Below are positions 50,674 to 60,130 of a DNA stretch of 64,000 bases, piece by piece. The stretch is taken from NCBI RefSeq assembly GCF_019720915.1, contig NZ_JAHKSI010000001.1:2914001-2978000 (forward strand). Direction: 5' to 3'. The DNA is from Alkalihalobacillus sp. TS-13. Lineage in GTDB: Bacteria > Bacillota > Bacilli > Bacillales > Fictibacillaceae. Each line of letters starts with the position of its first letter. Position 1 is the first letter of the stretch. The notes beneath the pieces were generated by a model that was not told where the DNA came from, did no database searches, and saw only the letters and a program-made list of their open reading frames with translations. A program made the position numbers and the translations under genes.

Positions 50674-51630
50674 TTATACTGTTGGATGTGATACGATACA
50701 TTCCACAGTCCCATTTACCGAAAATTGCTTCACGGTCGAAGGAATGATGAAATGATCACCTTTTTTAATAGTGTATGTACCACCTTGTGTCGTCACTTCC
50801 CCTTCACCAGATAAAACGCTGACAAGCAGGTAAGCAGGGTTCTCATAGCCCTCAACAGCTCCATCTAACTCCCAACGATAGACGGTAAAATATTTTTCTC
50901 GAATCAATTTCGTTTCTTTCAACCCTTCCACTACCGATTCCACCGGTTCGAACTTCGCATCTTCATGTGGAATCATCGCAACATCAATCGACTGTTCGAT
51001 ATGAAGCTCGCGAGTATTCCCTTCCGCATCGCGACGATCGTAATCATACACACGGTACGTTACGTCTGAGCTTTGCTGGGTTTCTAAGATCATCGTTCCC
51101 GTTCCGATCGCATGGATCGTTCCATTCGGTACATAGACAAAATCACCAGGCTTGATCGAAACTTTCCGTAGCAAGTCATCCCAACGATTTTCCGCTACCA
51201 TTTGTTCAAAATCTGCTTTCGACCTGGCGTGGTGGCCATACACAAGTTCTGCCCCTGGTGCACAATCGATGATGTACCAGCATTCCGTTTTTCCGTACGG
51301 TTCTCCTTCAACTTTGCGTGCATACGCATCATTCGGATGCACCTGGACAGAAAGATCGGTCTTTGCATCCAATATTTTTACGAGCAATGGAAATTCATCG
51401 CCTTCCTGGTTTCCGAATAGTTCAGCATGCTCGTCCCATACTTGATCAAGCGTCTTTCCCTTTAATGGTCCGTTCACCGCTTCACTCGGTCCGTTCGGAT
51501 GTGCGGAAATCCCCCAGCATTCCCCAGTCGTCTCCGTCGGGATTTCATAACCGAATGCTTCACGCAGTTTCGTCCCGCCCCAGATTCGATCTTTAAAAAC
51601 CGGTTTTAGAAAAATAGGTTCATTATACAA
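50674..51630 (-). CDS. manA: Mannose-6-phosphate isomerase, class I
   Basis: TTG 51630 (MYNEPIFLKPVFKDRIWGG when initiated) has GAGGTG six bases upstream and matches the family start; GTG 51639 is an alternative. The 318-aa cupin enzyme has QVHPND, the zinc ligand region and FVYVPNGTIHAIGTG. It interconverts mannose-6-P and fructose-6-P. Paired with the fructokinase gene. Confidence 0.93.
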   Translation of the reverse strand: MYNEPIFLKPVFKDRIWGGTKLREAFGYEIPTETTGECWGISAHPNGPSEAVNGPLKGKTLDQVWDEHAELFGNQEGDEFPLLVKILDAKTDLSVQVHPNDAYARKVEGEPYGKTECWYIIDCAPGAELVYGHHARSKADFEQMVAENRWDDLLRKVSIKPGDFVYVPNGTIHAIGTGTMILETQQSSDVTYRVYDYDRRDAEGNTRELHIEQSIDVAMIPHEDAKFEPVESVVEGLKETKLIREKYFTVYRWELDGAVEGYENPAYLLVSVLSGEGEVTTQGGTYTIKKGDHFIIPSTVKQFSVNGTVECIVSHPTV

Positions 51631-51807
51631 TCTCGACACCTCAATTAGTTGCTTTTACAAAATACTTTAACATTAATCATCTGTTTTTGGGGAAAAATCA
51701 TCCTAAAACTCAGTATTGCCAATAACTTCATATAGAAATTCAGCAGATACTTCCCCTATAAAACAAAAAAGGTGGAAAACGACAAGCGTTTTACATCCGA
51801 ATTGTGA

Positions 51808-51855
51808 CACAAACCGGTGGAAGGCTGACTATAGTCTGCTTTTCTTTTTCGACAT
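51808..51855. repeat. Dispersed CTATAG-type repeat, copy 3
   Basis: Contains GACTATAGTC (perfect 10-bp palindrome) within GGTGGAAGGCTGACTATAG and a TTTTTCGACA tail. It lies between the galactose operon end and manA. Confidence 0.65.
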
Positions 51856-51910
51856 TCTGTGGCAACCGGTGGATCCTTTGAAATGGAAGCACGAGAACCG
51901 TCCCCAAACA

Positions 51911-52846
51911 TCATAGCCCACCTATCTCCATCGTGAACATCCATGAAAAGGATCCATTAGCTGGAATCTTTGAAACTTTGTCAATTTTGTTGGCGACATA
52001 TACGTCGTCATAAACGCCTGTACACGGCTCAAGGGCGAAATTATATTCTCCACGGTAGCCACCTTCCGTTTTCCAGATACCCAGGTATGGGACCTTGTCT
52101 GGAGGATAACGGTATGTAAGTGTTCTGCTAATGTCGTCCTGTACCACCTTGCACCATCCTTCTTTGAGGCGGTCAGTAAAATAGAATTTTTCCATATTCT
52201 CGGTTTCCTGATGATCAAACCGGGATAAATCGATCGGTAGATTCGTTCGTTGTGATTTCGTTACCGGATAAGGATGGATCGTCCCCCACTCACCGAGATG
52301 TTTCGATCCGTGCTCCACCGTCATGATTTCACATAAATCCTGTGGAAGAGCAATGCTTGTAGCCTGATTCATGTTCAACAATGAGTGGGCCGTCCAGATG
52401 AACGGAAAATCCTCATCGGAGTCGTTCAAAGCTTGATAGTTCAGTTCGACACCATCAACCTTCAAATGGATTTGTTTCAAAAGACGATATGGAAAGGTAG
52501 GACTTTTTACTTCAAGATCCAGTCCATAGGAACGCTCTGTTACATTCCAGGGCAATGTCCATACTTCTCCATGGTCCGGGATCAGCTTAAGATCATTTGG
52601 ATGCGGCCCTTGATCGATTCCAGGAAAAATTTCATCAAAACCGCTCGAATCAAATGCAGCATAGTCAGCTCCATAGAGAGGAATCTTCAGTTGGTCCACT
52701 TTCGATTGAAAAAGCCACTCGTATCCCGCCTCCTTATCATACAAACTCGTCATTTTCCCCCCGTAGCCCGGAAGGATCGTACATCGAATCTGATCATTTT
52801 CTAGAATGATAGAATCGATTCCCTTGAAAGTCGAATGCCTGATCAT
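51911..52846 (-). CDS. Aldose 1-epimerase family protein (galactose mutarotase-like)
   Basis: The 311-aa protein has the beta-sandwich mutarotase pattern: LPGYGGKMTSLYDKEAGYEW, FDEIFPGIDQGPHPND, DHGEVWTLPW and EPCTGVYDDVY. It overlaps galT by four bases (ATGA) and is the last gene of the Leloir operon, so galactose mutarotation is the likely role. The sequence is diverged from canonical GalM, so it may act on another aldose. Confidence 0.85.
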   Translation of the reverse strand: MIRHSTFKGIDSIILENDQIRCTILPGYGGKMTSLYDKEAGYEWLFQSKVDQLKIPLYGADYAAFDSSGFDEIFPGIDQGPHPNDLKLIPDHGEVWTLPWNVTERSYGLDLEVKSPTFPYRLLKQIHLKVDGVELNYQALNDSDEDFPFIWTAHSLLNMNQATSIALPQDLCEIMTVEHGSKHLGEWGTIHPYPVTKSQRTNLPIDLSRFDHQETENMEKFYFTDRLKEGWCKVVQDDISRTLTYRYPPDKVPYLGIWKTEGGYRGEYNFALEPCTGVYDDVYVANKIDKVSKIPANGSFSWMFTMEIGGL

Positions 52847-54387
52847 CTAAGTTCCTCCTGCTTACATCGCTCTACCGTCTTCACAAAACGTCTGAATCCT
52901 TCCTTTCCCTCTGGTGTGCGTTTGAAGACACCTGCATTCTCTAACACTTTTGAAAAGGTCCGCCCTATTTCCTGTTTTAACGTTTCCTTAATGCTGTTAT
53001 CGTTCAATTGGTCATGAGCAGCGACAATCTGCTTTGCCCAATCCACATGTTTAGCGGTCCGTTCATCCTTAAGGGCTTTCGTATCCAGTTCGTTTTCAAG
53101 CATGTAGCCTGCAAGGATTTCCATCTCTTCTACTAAACGACCAGGGAGTACCGCTAAACCCATCACTTCAATCAGACCGATGTTTTCCTTTTTTATATGG
53201 TGTACTTCTTCATGTGGATGGAAAATACCCATCGGGTGGGCTGAACTCGTACGGTTATTCCGTAAGACCAGATCCAGTTCGAACACCCCATTCCTGACAC
53301 GGGCGATCGGGGTAATCGTATTATGTGGTGTACCATCAGTTTCAGAGACAATATCCAACCGATCATCATCATAGGACTTCCATTTCTGAAGGATTTTATC
53401 AGCCAGATCCGCGATATCCTCCCTGTCCTCACCCTGGAGGCGAATGACGGACATCGGCCATTTTACCTTGCCGACCTTGATGCCAGGATAATCATCGAAA
53501 TCCATTGATTCCTCTACAGGAGCTTTCTCCATTGGAAATGGATGGCGGCCAGCCTGAAAATGGTCATGGCTTAAAATCGAACCTCCGACTATCGGCAAAT
53601 CTGCATTGGAACCGACGAAGTAATGAGGAAATTGTTCTACGAAGTGTAGTAACCGCTTAAACCCCTCTTTTGATATTTTCATAGGACTGTGTTCCTCTGA
53701 GAATACGATGGCATGTTCGTTATAATAGACATATGGTGAATATTGCAAAAACCATCTTTGACCCGATAATTCAATGGGGATGATCCGATGGTTCTGACGG
53801 GCAGGATGATCGAGTCTCCCTGCATAGCCGACATTTTCCTTACAGAGCAGACATTTCGGATAGGATACAGAAATATTTTCTTTTGCTGCAGCGATCGCTT
53901 TCGGATCCTTTTCCGGCTTAGAAAGGTTGATCGTGATTTCCATATCTCCATAAGACGTCGCGCTGGACCAGTTGACATTTTTGCCAACTCTATCTGTCCG
54001 AATATAATGAGATGATTTTGCGAGCTCATAAAAATAATTGGTTGCCTCTTCCGGACCTGCTTTCTTGTAGAGGTCATAAAATTGACGGATGACTTCTCCA
54101 GGCCGCGGCACCAACCGGCCCATGATTCTTGTATCGAACAAATCCCTTTGAGTCACTGTACCCTCAGGGATCAACCGCTCATCCACTGCATAATCAAGCA
54201 TATTCTCGAGAATATCAATCGGGGTTTCGAGGTTTTCTGCGTCTACGGTCACTGGTTCGGCCGCATCAAGGTTGAAAATATCCAAGAGTGTGTTCCGGAG
54301 ATAATCGACATCCCATAACGAAATCATATTCTTCTGCAGTCCATACTGGATCAGCCGTTCGATTTCTTTGTAGATGTTCACGTCCAT
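52843..54387 (-). CDS. galT: UDP-glucose-hexose-1-phosphate uridylyltransferase (class II)
   Basis: Start ATG 54387 follows GAGGTG; an in-frame ATG 54405 overlaps galE. The 514-aa enzyme is the long Firmicutes type. Motifs: HPARQNHRIIPI, GGSILSHDHFQAGRHPFPME with the active-site histidine region, and HEEVHHIKKENIGLIEVMG. It exchanges UMP between UDP-glucose and galactose-1-P. Confidence 0.95.
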   Translation of the reverse strand: MDVNIYKEIERLIQYGLQKNMISLWDVDYLRNTLLDIFNLDAAEPVTVDAENLETPIDILENMLDYAVDERLIPEGTVTQRDLFDTRIMGRLVPRPGEVIRQFYDLYKKAGPEEATNYFYELAKSSHYIRTDRVGKNVNWSSATSYGDMEITINLSKPEKDPKAIAAAKENISVSYPKCLLCKENVGYAGRLDHPARQNHRIIPIELSGQRWFLQYSPYVYYNEHAIVFSEEHSPMKISKEGFKRLLHFVEQFPHYFVGSNADLPIVGGSILSHDHFQAGRHPFPMEKAPVEESMDFDDYPGIKVGKVKWPMSVIRLQGEDREDIADLADKILQKWKSYDDDRLDIVSETDGTPHNTITPIARVRNGVFELDLVLRNNRTSSAHPMGIFHPHEEVHHIKKENIGLIEVMGLAVLPGRLVEEMEILAGYMLENELDTKALKDERTAKHVDWAKQIVAAHDQLNDNSIKETLKQEIGRTFSKVLENAGVFKRTPEGKEGFRRFVKTVERCKQEELR

Positions 54388-54397
54388 ATTTTTCACC

Positions 54398-55405
54398 TCA
54401 TACATAGGATTTTTCCGGGTTGCTATAACCGTCCGGATTCTCTTTGAACCAATTCCAGGCAGACCCGATCATTTCTTCAAGATCCACGTACTTCGGCTCC
54501 CAACCAAGCTCCCGATAGGCTTTTTCTGAGGATGCGACTAATTTGGCAGGGTCTCCCGCCCGCCTTGCCACAACTTCGGCAGGAATTTCATGCCCCGTTA
54601 CTTTTCTAGTAGCTTCAATGACTTCTTTCACCGAAAAACCTTTGCCATTACCAAGATTGTAGATGGAACTGTCATGGCCGTCCTTTAATTTTTCAATGGC
54701 GATCAAGTGCGCTTCCACCAGATCTGTCACATGGATATAATCCCTTACACATGTTCCGTCTTCAGTCTCATAGTCGTCACCAAAAATAAGGATGTTACCC
54801 CTTTTACCGAGCGCTACCTGAAGGATGATCGGAATGAGGTGGGTTTCCGGATCATGATCTTCCCCTACCCTTCTCTTGTAATCTGCTCCGGCTACATTGA
54901 AGTAACGGAGGATGATATGCTGGATTCCATGTGCTTGCTCTGCCCATTTCAGCATTTTCTCGATAGCCAATTTCGTTTCACCGTAGGGATTTGTAGGCAC
55001 GGTAGCATCCGTCTCATAGATTGGAATCTGCTCCGGCTCTCCATAGACAGCTGCCGTAGAGGAAAACACAATGTTCTTCACTCCATACTTCGCCATTGTA
55101 CGCAACAGGCAAGTGGTTCCGTATACATTGTTGTCATAATATTTCAGCGGATTCTCAACGCTCTCCCCCACTAATGAATCGGCAGCAAAGTGGATCACGG
55201 AATCAATAGCGTTTTCTTTGAACACGGTATCCAAGAACGCCTCGTTCCGAAGGTCACCTCTATAAAAGGTGGCTTTTTCCAATACAGCTTGCCGGTGTCC
55301 TTTTTGAAGATTATCGATAACGACCACCTCTTCATTCCGATCCAACAGTTGAGCGACCGTATGGCTTCCGATATATCCTGCTCCACCACATACTAATACA
55401 GCCAT
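54398..55405 (-). CDS. galE: UDP-glucose 4-epimerase
   Basis: The 335-aa enzyme has the NAD-binding GGAGYIGSH at the start, the catalytic serine in VFSSTAAVYGEP and YGETK (YxxxK). It regenerates UDP-glucose from UDP-galactose. It lies 15 bases after galK in the same operon. Confidence 0.96.
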   Translation of the reverse strand: MAVLVCGGAGYIGSHTVAQLLDRNEEVVVIDNLQKGHRQAVLEKATFYRGDLRNEAFLDTVFKENAIDSVIHFAADSLVGESVENPLKYYDNNVYGTTCLLRTMAKYGVKNIVFSSTAAVYGEPEQIPIYETDATVPTNPYGETKLAIEKMLKWAEQAHGIQHIILRYFNVAGADYKRRVGEDHDPETHLIPIILQVALGKRGNILIFGDDYETEDGTCVRDYIHVTDLVEAHLIAIEKLKDGHDSSIYNLGNGKGFSVKEVIEATRKVTGHEIPAEVVARRAGDPAKLVASSEKAYRELGWEPKYVDLEEMIGSAWNWFKENPDGYSNPEKSYV

Positions 55406-55419
55406 TCCATTCCCTCCTC

Positions 55420-56577
55420 TTATAACTTTTTCGCTTGACCACCGATATCGACTACATAAAATTCAGCTTCAAGCCCAGTTTCAGCGTTGTAGGTCTCTCC
55501 AACCGCTTCTATAAAAGAATCAACACGATCATCAGGTACGATGCTTATCGTGCACCCGCCAAATCCTGCACCGGTCATTCTCGAACCGATTGCTCCTTCG
55601 TTCCATGCAGCTTCCACCAATACATCCAATTCTTTTCCAGTAACTTCATAGTCATCACGTAATGAGATATGAGATTCATTCATCAGCTTTCCGAATCCTC
55701 TGATATCGCCAGCGTTCAATTTTTTAACTGCTTCTATGGTTCTATTATTCTCGTAGACTGCATGTTTCGCTCTTTTGCGGACTATTTTATCGGGGATCAG
55801 GTGCTTGTGTGCATTGAACCCTTCTTTATTCAGGTCTCCAAGCGATTTGATGTCAAGCTGTTCCTGCAAAGAGTGTAGAGCAGCCTCACATTGCTGTCTT
55901 CTTTCGTTGTATTTGGAATTGGCCAACCCTCTGCGTTTGTTGGTATTGGCGAGGATCAGCTTTTCTTTTTTCAAATTGATCGGTGTATACTGGTAGGCTA
56001 GCGAGTCACAATTAAGCAGGATGGCATGATTTTTCTTCCCCATTCCAATCGCGAATTGATCCATGATGCCGCAATTGACGCCGATGAATTCATTTTCAGC
56101 TTTTTGGGCAAGTTTCACCATCTCGATTTGGTCGATTTGCAAGTGGAAAAGATCTTTCAGCATGGCAGCCGTCACCATTTCAATCGAAGCCGAGGAGGAT
56201 AAACCAGCTCCATTTGGGATATTTCCATAAAATGCGACATCAAATCCAGAGGTCATCTCATAGCCTGCCTGTTGGAAAATAGCGGCCATGCCTTTCGGGT
56301 AGTTCGCCCAATCATGTTGTTCCTCAAAACGCAGATCATCAATTTGTGCTTCGACGATGCAGGAGTGCTCAAAGTTCATCGAATAAAACCGGATGGTCCG
56401 GTCCTCTCTTTTTCTTGCCACAGCATATGTACCTAACGTAAGGGCGCAAGGGAAGACATGACCGCCGTTATAATCTGTATGCTCCCCAATAAGGTTCACT
56501 CGGGCTGGGGCGAAGTATGACGTCAAACTGCCTTGAGCACCGAATTGCTCTATAAAGGATTTCTTCACTTCTTCCAT
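55420..56577 (-). CDS. galK: Galactokinase
   Basis: The 385-aa GHMP kinase has the galactokinase signature RVNLIGEHTDYNGG, the ATP loop NGAGLSSSAS and the C-terminal GSRMTGAGFGGCTI. It phosphorylates galactose to galactose-1-P and heads galK-galE-galT-epimerase. Confidence 0.96.
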   Translation of the reverse strand: MEEVKKSFIEQFGAQGSLTSYFAPARVNLIGEHTDYNGGHVFPCALTLGTYAVARKREDRTIRFYSMNFEHSCIVEAQIDDLRFEEQHDWANYPKGMAAIFQQAGYEMTSGFDVAFYGNIPNGAGLSSSASIEMVTAAMLKDLFHLQIDQIEMVKLAQKAENEFIGVNCGIMDQFAIGMGKKNHAILLNCDSLAYQYTPINLKKEKLILANTNKRRGLANSKYNERRQQCEAALHSLQEQLDIKSLGDLNKEGFNAHKHLIPDKIVRKRAKHAVYENNRTIEAVKKLNAGDIRGFGKLMNESHISLRDDYEVTGKELDVLVEAAWNEGAIGSRMTGAGFGGCTISIVPDDRVDSFIEAVGETYNAETGLEAEFYVVDIGGQAKKL

Positions 56578-56659
56578 CTAGACCACCTCATTTCCTATCC
56601 TTAATTAAACTGGGTGATACGCCTGCTGTATACCTTGTCTTGGAGCTCCATAAACTTTA

Positions 56660-56798
56660 TTAATTAATTTAATTTACTTAATACTAACACAATTTTTCTC
56701 TCGTGTCTTTTTAAAAAATGAGCTTATTTTGACTATATTAATTCAGTAGAGTGAGACTTTTCAGAAAAGACTCCACGTTTTTTAATTAATTTACTTAA
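56660..56798. promoter_or_regulatory. Possible ROK operator pair between galK and ROK gene
   Basis: TTAATTAATTTA recurs at 56660-56671 and 56782-56793, each followed within a few bases by TTTACTTAA (also present in the ROK operator at 8262 as TTTACTTA). One copy lies before each divergent gene, which suits control of both by the ROK protein. The half-sites are not identical, so this is tentative. Confidence 0.45.
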
Positions 56799-56855
56799 GT
56801 TATATAAATTTAGTATGATATGATTATTTAAATTAGAATTCGTGGAGGAAAAAGG

Positions 56856-58070
56856 ATGTCGTCGAAATATACTAGAGGTACCTTCCAGTTGATGAAATCA
56901 ATCAACCGCAGTGCGATATTGAATATGGTCCGGGAAAAAGGGCCGATTTCTAGAGCGGAAATTGCCAAACAAACGAGCTTGACCCCACCAACGGTCAGTA
57001 ATATCGTAAAAGAATTGATCGAGAGCAAATTCGTAATTGAAACAACACAAGGTACTTCCCAAGGGGGAAGGAAACCGACTTTACTTGAAATTAATGCTGA
57101 TCAGTTTTTTATGATTGGAATAGATGTGGGCAGATACAAGATGAACTTCGTTGTGTCGAACCTTTTCGGTGACTTGAAGGACACGGCTGTATTGCAGATT
57201 AAGGAACATCCGACTAAGGAAGAGATCATCAATACGATGAAAAAAGGAATCCGTACCCTTCTAGAGCCAGAGAGAAATGATCCGAAAAAGTTCATCGGAA
57301 TCGGAGTCGGTATGCACGGGATTGTAGATGTTGAAAAGGGTATCTCCCTTTTCGCACCATCCTTCCAGTTATATGATATCCCGATCAAATCTGAATTGGA
57401 AAAAGAATTCGAGATGCTCATCAAAGTTGAAAACGATGCACGTACGATGACGTTAGGAGAGTCATGGTTTGGGAACGGGAACATCGAGGATAATCTGGTA
57501 GGGGTAAATGTTGGGCATGGAATCGGGGCTGGAATCATGATCAATGGCCGGCTCTTTCATGGAGACAGTGACATCGCGGGTGAGATCGGGCATGTGACCA
57601 TCGATCTATCAGGACCAAAATGCACCTGTGGAAATTATGGCTGCCTCCAGACGCTTGCCGGAGGGCCGGCTATTGCAGACCGCGCCAAAAAAGAATTGAA
57701 GACAGGAAAAGCTTCCCGAATTCTTAATTTGGTTGATAACGATCTTGAGAAAGTGGATGGCAAAGTTGTATACGAAGCAGCCCGTTCAGGAGATGAATTC
57801 AGTATTGAATTACTAAATCAGACAGGAAGATATTTAGGGATAGGCTTGATCAACCTCATCCACACCTTAAACCCTGAACGAATCATCATCGGTGGAGGAG
57901 TATCAAGGGCCGGGGATTTCTTGATGGATGGTATAAAAGAAACCATCCACTCAAGAGGATTGACAAAGAAAGCAAAAGAAACCCCGATTGTTCTATCAAA
58001 GCTAGGCGAAAATGCCTCAGCATTCGGATCGTGCGTCCTCATACTGGAAGAATTCTTCAAGCGCCATTAA
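56856..58070 (+). CDS. ROK family (XylR/NagC-type) repressor
   Basis: The 404-aa protein begins after GTGGAGG and has an HTH (ISRAEIAKQTSLTPPTVSNI, 31-50), DVGRYK-type nucleotide loop and the ROK zinc motif CTCGNYGC followed by LQTLAGG. It is divergent from galK and convergent with the sugar ABC genes. It probably represses the galactose or beta-galactoside genes; the ligand is not determined. Confidence 0.9.
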   Translation: MSSKYTRGTFQLMKSINRSAILNMVREKGPISRAEIAKQTSLTPPTVSNIVKELIESKFVIETTQGTSQGGRKPTLLEINADQFFMIGIDVGRYKMNFVVSNLFGDLKDTAVLQIKEHPTKEEIINTMKKGIRTLLEPERNDPKKFIGIGVGMHGIVDVEKGISLFAPSFQLYDIPIKSELEKEFEMLIKVENDARTMTLGESWFGNGNIEDNLVGVNVGHGIGAGIMINGRLFHGDSDIAGEIGHVTIDLSGPKCTCGNYGCLQTLAGGPAIADRAKKELKTGKASRILNLVDNDLEKVDGKVVYEAARSGDEFSIELLNQTGRYLGIGLINLIHTLNPERIIIGGGVSRAGDFLMDGIKETIHSRGLTKKAKETPIVLSKLGENASAFGSCVLILEEFFKRH

Positions 58071-58097
58071 TTAGGTTCCTTGCCCATTTGAAAAATC

Positions 58098-58158
58098 GGT
58101 GCCAGGCACCTTTTGAAACCCCTTGCTGCGCAAGGCTTCTAAGGTGGTGCCTGGCACC
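58098..58158. repeat. 48-bp-period GGTGCCTGGCACC repeat, locus D (two units)
   Basis: Palindromes at 58098-58110 and 58146-58158, 48 bp apart, with CCTTG-CTGCG-CAAGG between them. They separate the converging ROK and ABC permease genes. Confidence 0.88.
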
Positions 58159-58166
58159 GAAGTAAT

Positions 58167-58991
58167 TTATCCTTTTACTGAGCCCGCGAGCAATCCTTTT
58201 ACGAAGAATTTTCCGAGCAGGATATATACGAGCAGTGTTGGCAAAGCTGCAAGCAAAGCACCTGCCATTTGTACATTCCACTGGACGATCTGGCTTCCTG
58301 AAAGGTTCTGCAAGGCAACCATTACGGGCTGTTGATCAGAAGTCGTGATGGTTACGGCGAATAGGAACTCGTTCCAGATGTTCGTAAACTGCCATATTCC
58401 TACTACTACAAAGCCTGTGATCGACAGCGGCATCATGATGTGGGTGAAGATCCTCAGGAATCCAGCTCCATCAATTTTAGCCGATTCGATCATCGAAACC
58501 GGGATGCTTGCATAAAAGTTCCGGAACATTAAGGTGGTAATCGGAAGTCCATAAACGACATGGACAAAAACCAGTCCTGCAATCGAGTTATAGAGACCGA
58601 TCTCTCTCAAAAATTGAATAAGCGGAATCAGAATACTTTGATAAGGAATGAACATACCGAATAAAATCGCTGTAAAAAGTGTATTCGATCCTTTGAACTG
58701 CCATTTCGAAAGAACATAGCCATTCAAAGCACCTAGCAAAGCTGAAATGATCGTCGCTGGAATGACGAGATAGAAACTATTCATCAGATTAGGGGCGAGC
58801 TTTGAAAAGGCCTCCGAATAACTGCTGAAGTCAATCGAAGACGGCAGCTGCCACATTTGCGCCAATGTAATTTCATCAAGTGGCTTCAAGCTTGTGACCA
58901 GCATGACATATACCGGCATCAAATAAAATAGACTGAATGCGATCAATAGCAGGTACAAAAGGGGCCGTGTAATTGTACGAATCGCCATCAA
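58167..58991 (-). CDS. Sugar ABC transporter permease (MalG type)
   Basis: The 274-aa protein has six membrane helices and the EAA loop [22 protein letters not shown] near 181, typical of CUT1 sugar permeases. Its start overlaps the preceding permease gene by four bases. It forms the channel with its partner. Confidence 0.92.
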   Translation of the reverse strand: MMAIRTITRPLLYLLLIAFSLFYLMPVYVMLVTSLKPLDEITLAQMWQLPSSIDFSSYSEAFSKLAPNLMNSFYLVIPATIISALLGALNGYVLSKWQFKGSNTLFTAILFGMFIPYQSILIPLIQFLREIGLYNSIAGLVFVHVVYGLPITTLMFRNFYASIPVSMIESAKIDGAGFLRIFTHIMMPLSITGFVVVGIWQFTNIWNEFLFAVTITTSDQQPVMVALQNLSGSQIVQWNVQMAGALLAALPTLLVYILLGKFFVKGLLAGSVKG

Positions 58992-59965
58992 GACTCACCC
59001 TTTCTGCTTGAGATCAAATACGGAACGATAAAGATCGCAACGGACAATAACATGATGATTGCGATTGCTGCCCCGTTCGCGTAATAATTTCCTCTGAACG
59101 TTGTTTCATACATATAAACGCCTGGCACGTCGGTTACATAATTTGCTCCCGAACCGGTCATCGCATAAATCAGGTCGAAAATCTTCAGTGAGATATGAGC
59201 CATGATAATTACGACACTGATCGTGATTGGACGAAGTAACGGTAATATGACTTTCCAATAGACCTGGAATTCTGATGCACCGTCGATACGTGCTGCCTCT
59301 CTCACTTCTTCCGGAATCCCTCGCAAACCAGCAAGATACATCGCCACTGAAAATCCTGTCATTTGCCAGACAGCTGCGATCACAATTGCAATGATTGCAA
59401 CTGGAATACCGAATTCGATTTTCCCCCATGATACCCCTGGAATAATGGTCGTATCGGTGTACCACTTGGAATCTAGACCGATTTTACTCAAAAACAGGTT
59501 CACACCAGTTGATGGATTCAAAAGCCATTGCCATACGACACCCGTAACGACAAAGGACAATGCCATCGGAAAAAAGAAAATGTTCCGGAATAAAGATTCT
59601 TGTCTGATTTTTTGATCCAGCAAAATCGCAAGGACGATACCGATGATGATGACCGACAAAATGAACAGAATCGTAAAAAACAACGTATTCCTTAAATCTG
59701 CCTGGAATCGAAAGTCCTGGAACAGATAGATATAGTTTTGAAGGCCAGCAAAGGAAAAATCAGGAACGAGACTATTCCAATTACTTAAAGATACATAACC
59801 TGTCCATCCGATGAACCCATAAACGAAAACCGCGATCAAGATCAGGGACGGTGTGAGAAACCCGATTGCCAGTAGATGATCTTTCGTCAGGACTTTTTTC
59901 TTTCTTTTTGTTGCCACTTTCAATTCTGATGGTGTGTGTTTCACTGATGATCGAACCGGATCCAT
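58988..59965 (-). CDS. Sugar ABC transporter permease (MalF type)
   Basis: The 325-aa protein has a cytoplasmic N-terminus (with a KRKKK stretch), six membrane helices and the EAA loop [20 protein letters not shown]. It is co-transcribed with the MalG-type gene. No ATPase gene is nearby, so a shared MsmX-type ATPase is likely. Confidence 0.92.
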   Translation of the reverse strand: MDPVRSSVKHTPSELKVATKRKKKVLTKDHLLAIGFLTPSLILIAVFVYGFIGWTGYVSLSNWNSLVPDFSFAGLQNYIYLFQDFRFQADLRNTLFFTILFILSVIIIGIVLAILLDQKIRQESLFRNIFFFPMALSFVVTGVVWQWLLNPSTGVNLFLSKIGLDSKWYTDTTIIPGVSWGKIEFGIPVAIIAIVIAAVWQMTGFSVAMYLAGLRGIPEEVREAARIDGASEFQVYWKVILPLLRPITISVVIIMAHISLKIFDLIYAMTGSGANYVTDVPGVYMYETTFRGNYYANGAAIAIIMLLSVAIFIVPYLISSRKGES

Positions 59966-59997
59966 GCCTAAACCTCCTTTTAAATGGAATCCTAAAA

Positions 59998-60085
59998 TAA
60001 AGAAAACTTGGCGAGGCCAAGCCTTAGCGTAGGTGGAGCCATAGTTGCCCTTATACTGAAGAAAGTATTTGTACTTGCTTTAAGT
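59998..60085 (+). repeat. Three-hairpin ~90-nt repeat, copy E
   Basis: AAAGAAAACTTGGCGAGGCC and on to GAAAGTATTTGTACTTGCTT, with a damaged last hairpin. It lies between the binding-protein and MalF-type genes of one operon. Confidence 0.8.
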
Positions 60086-60130
60086 GGAAAAAGGGGAAGA
60101 GAATAACCTCCTCCCCCTTCCATTTCACTG

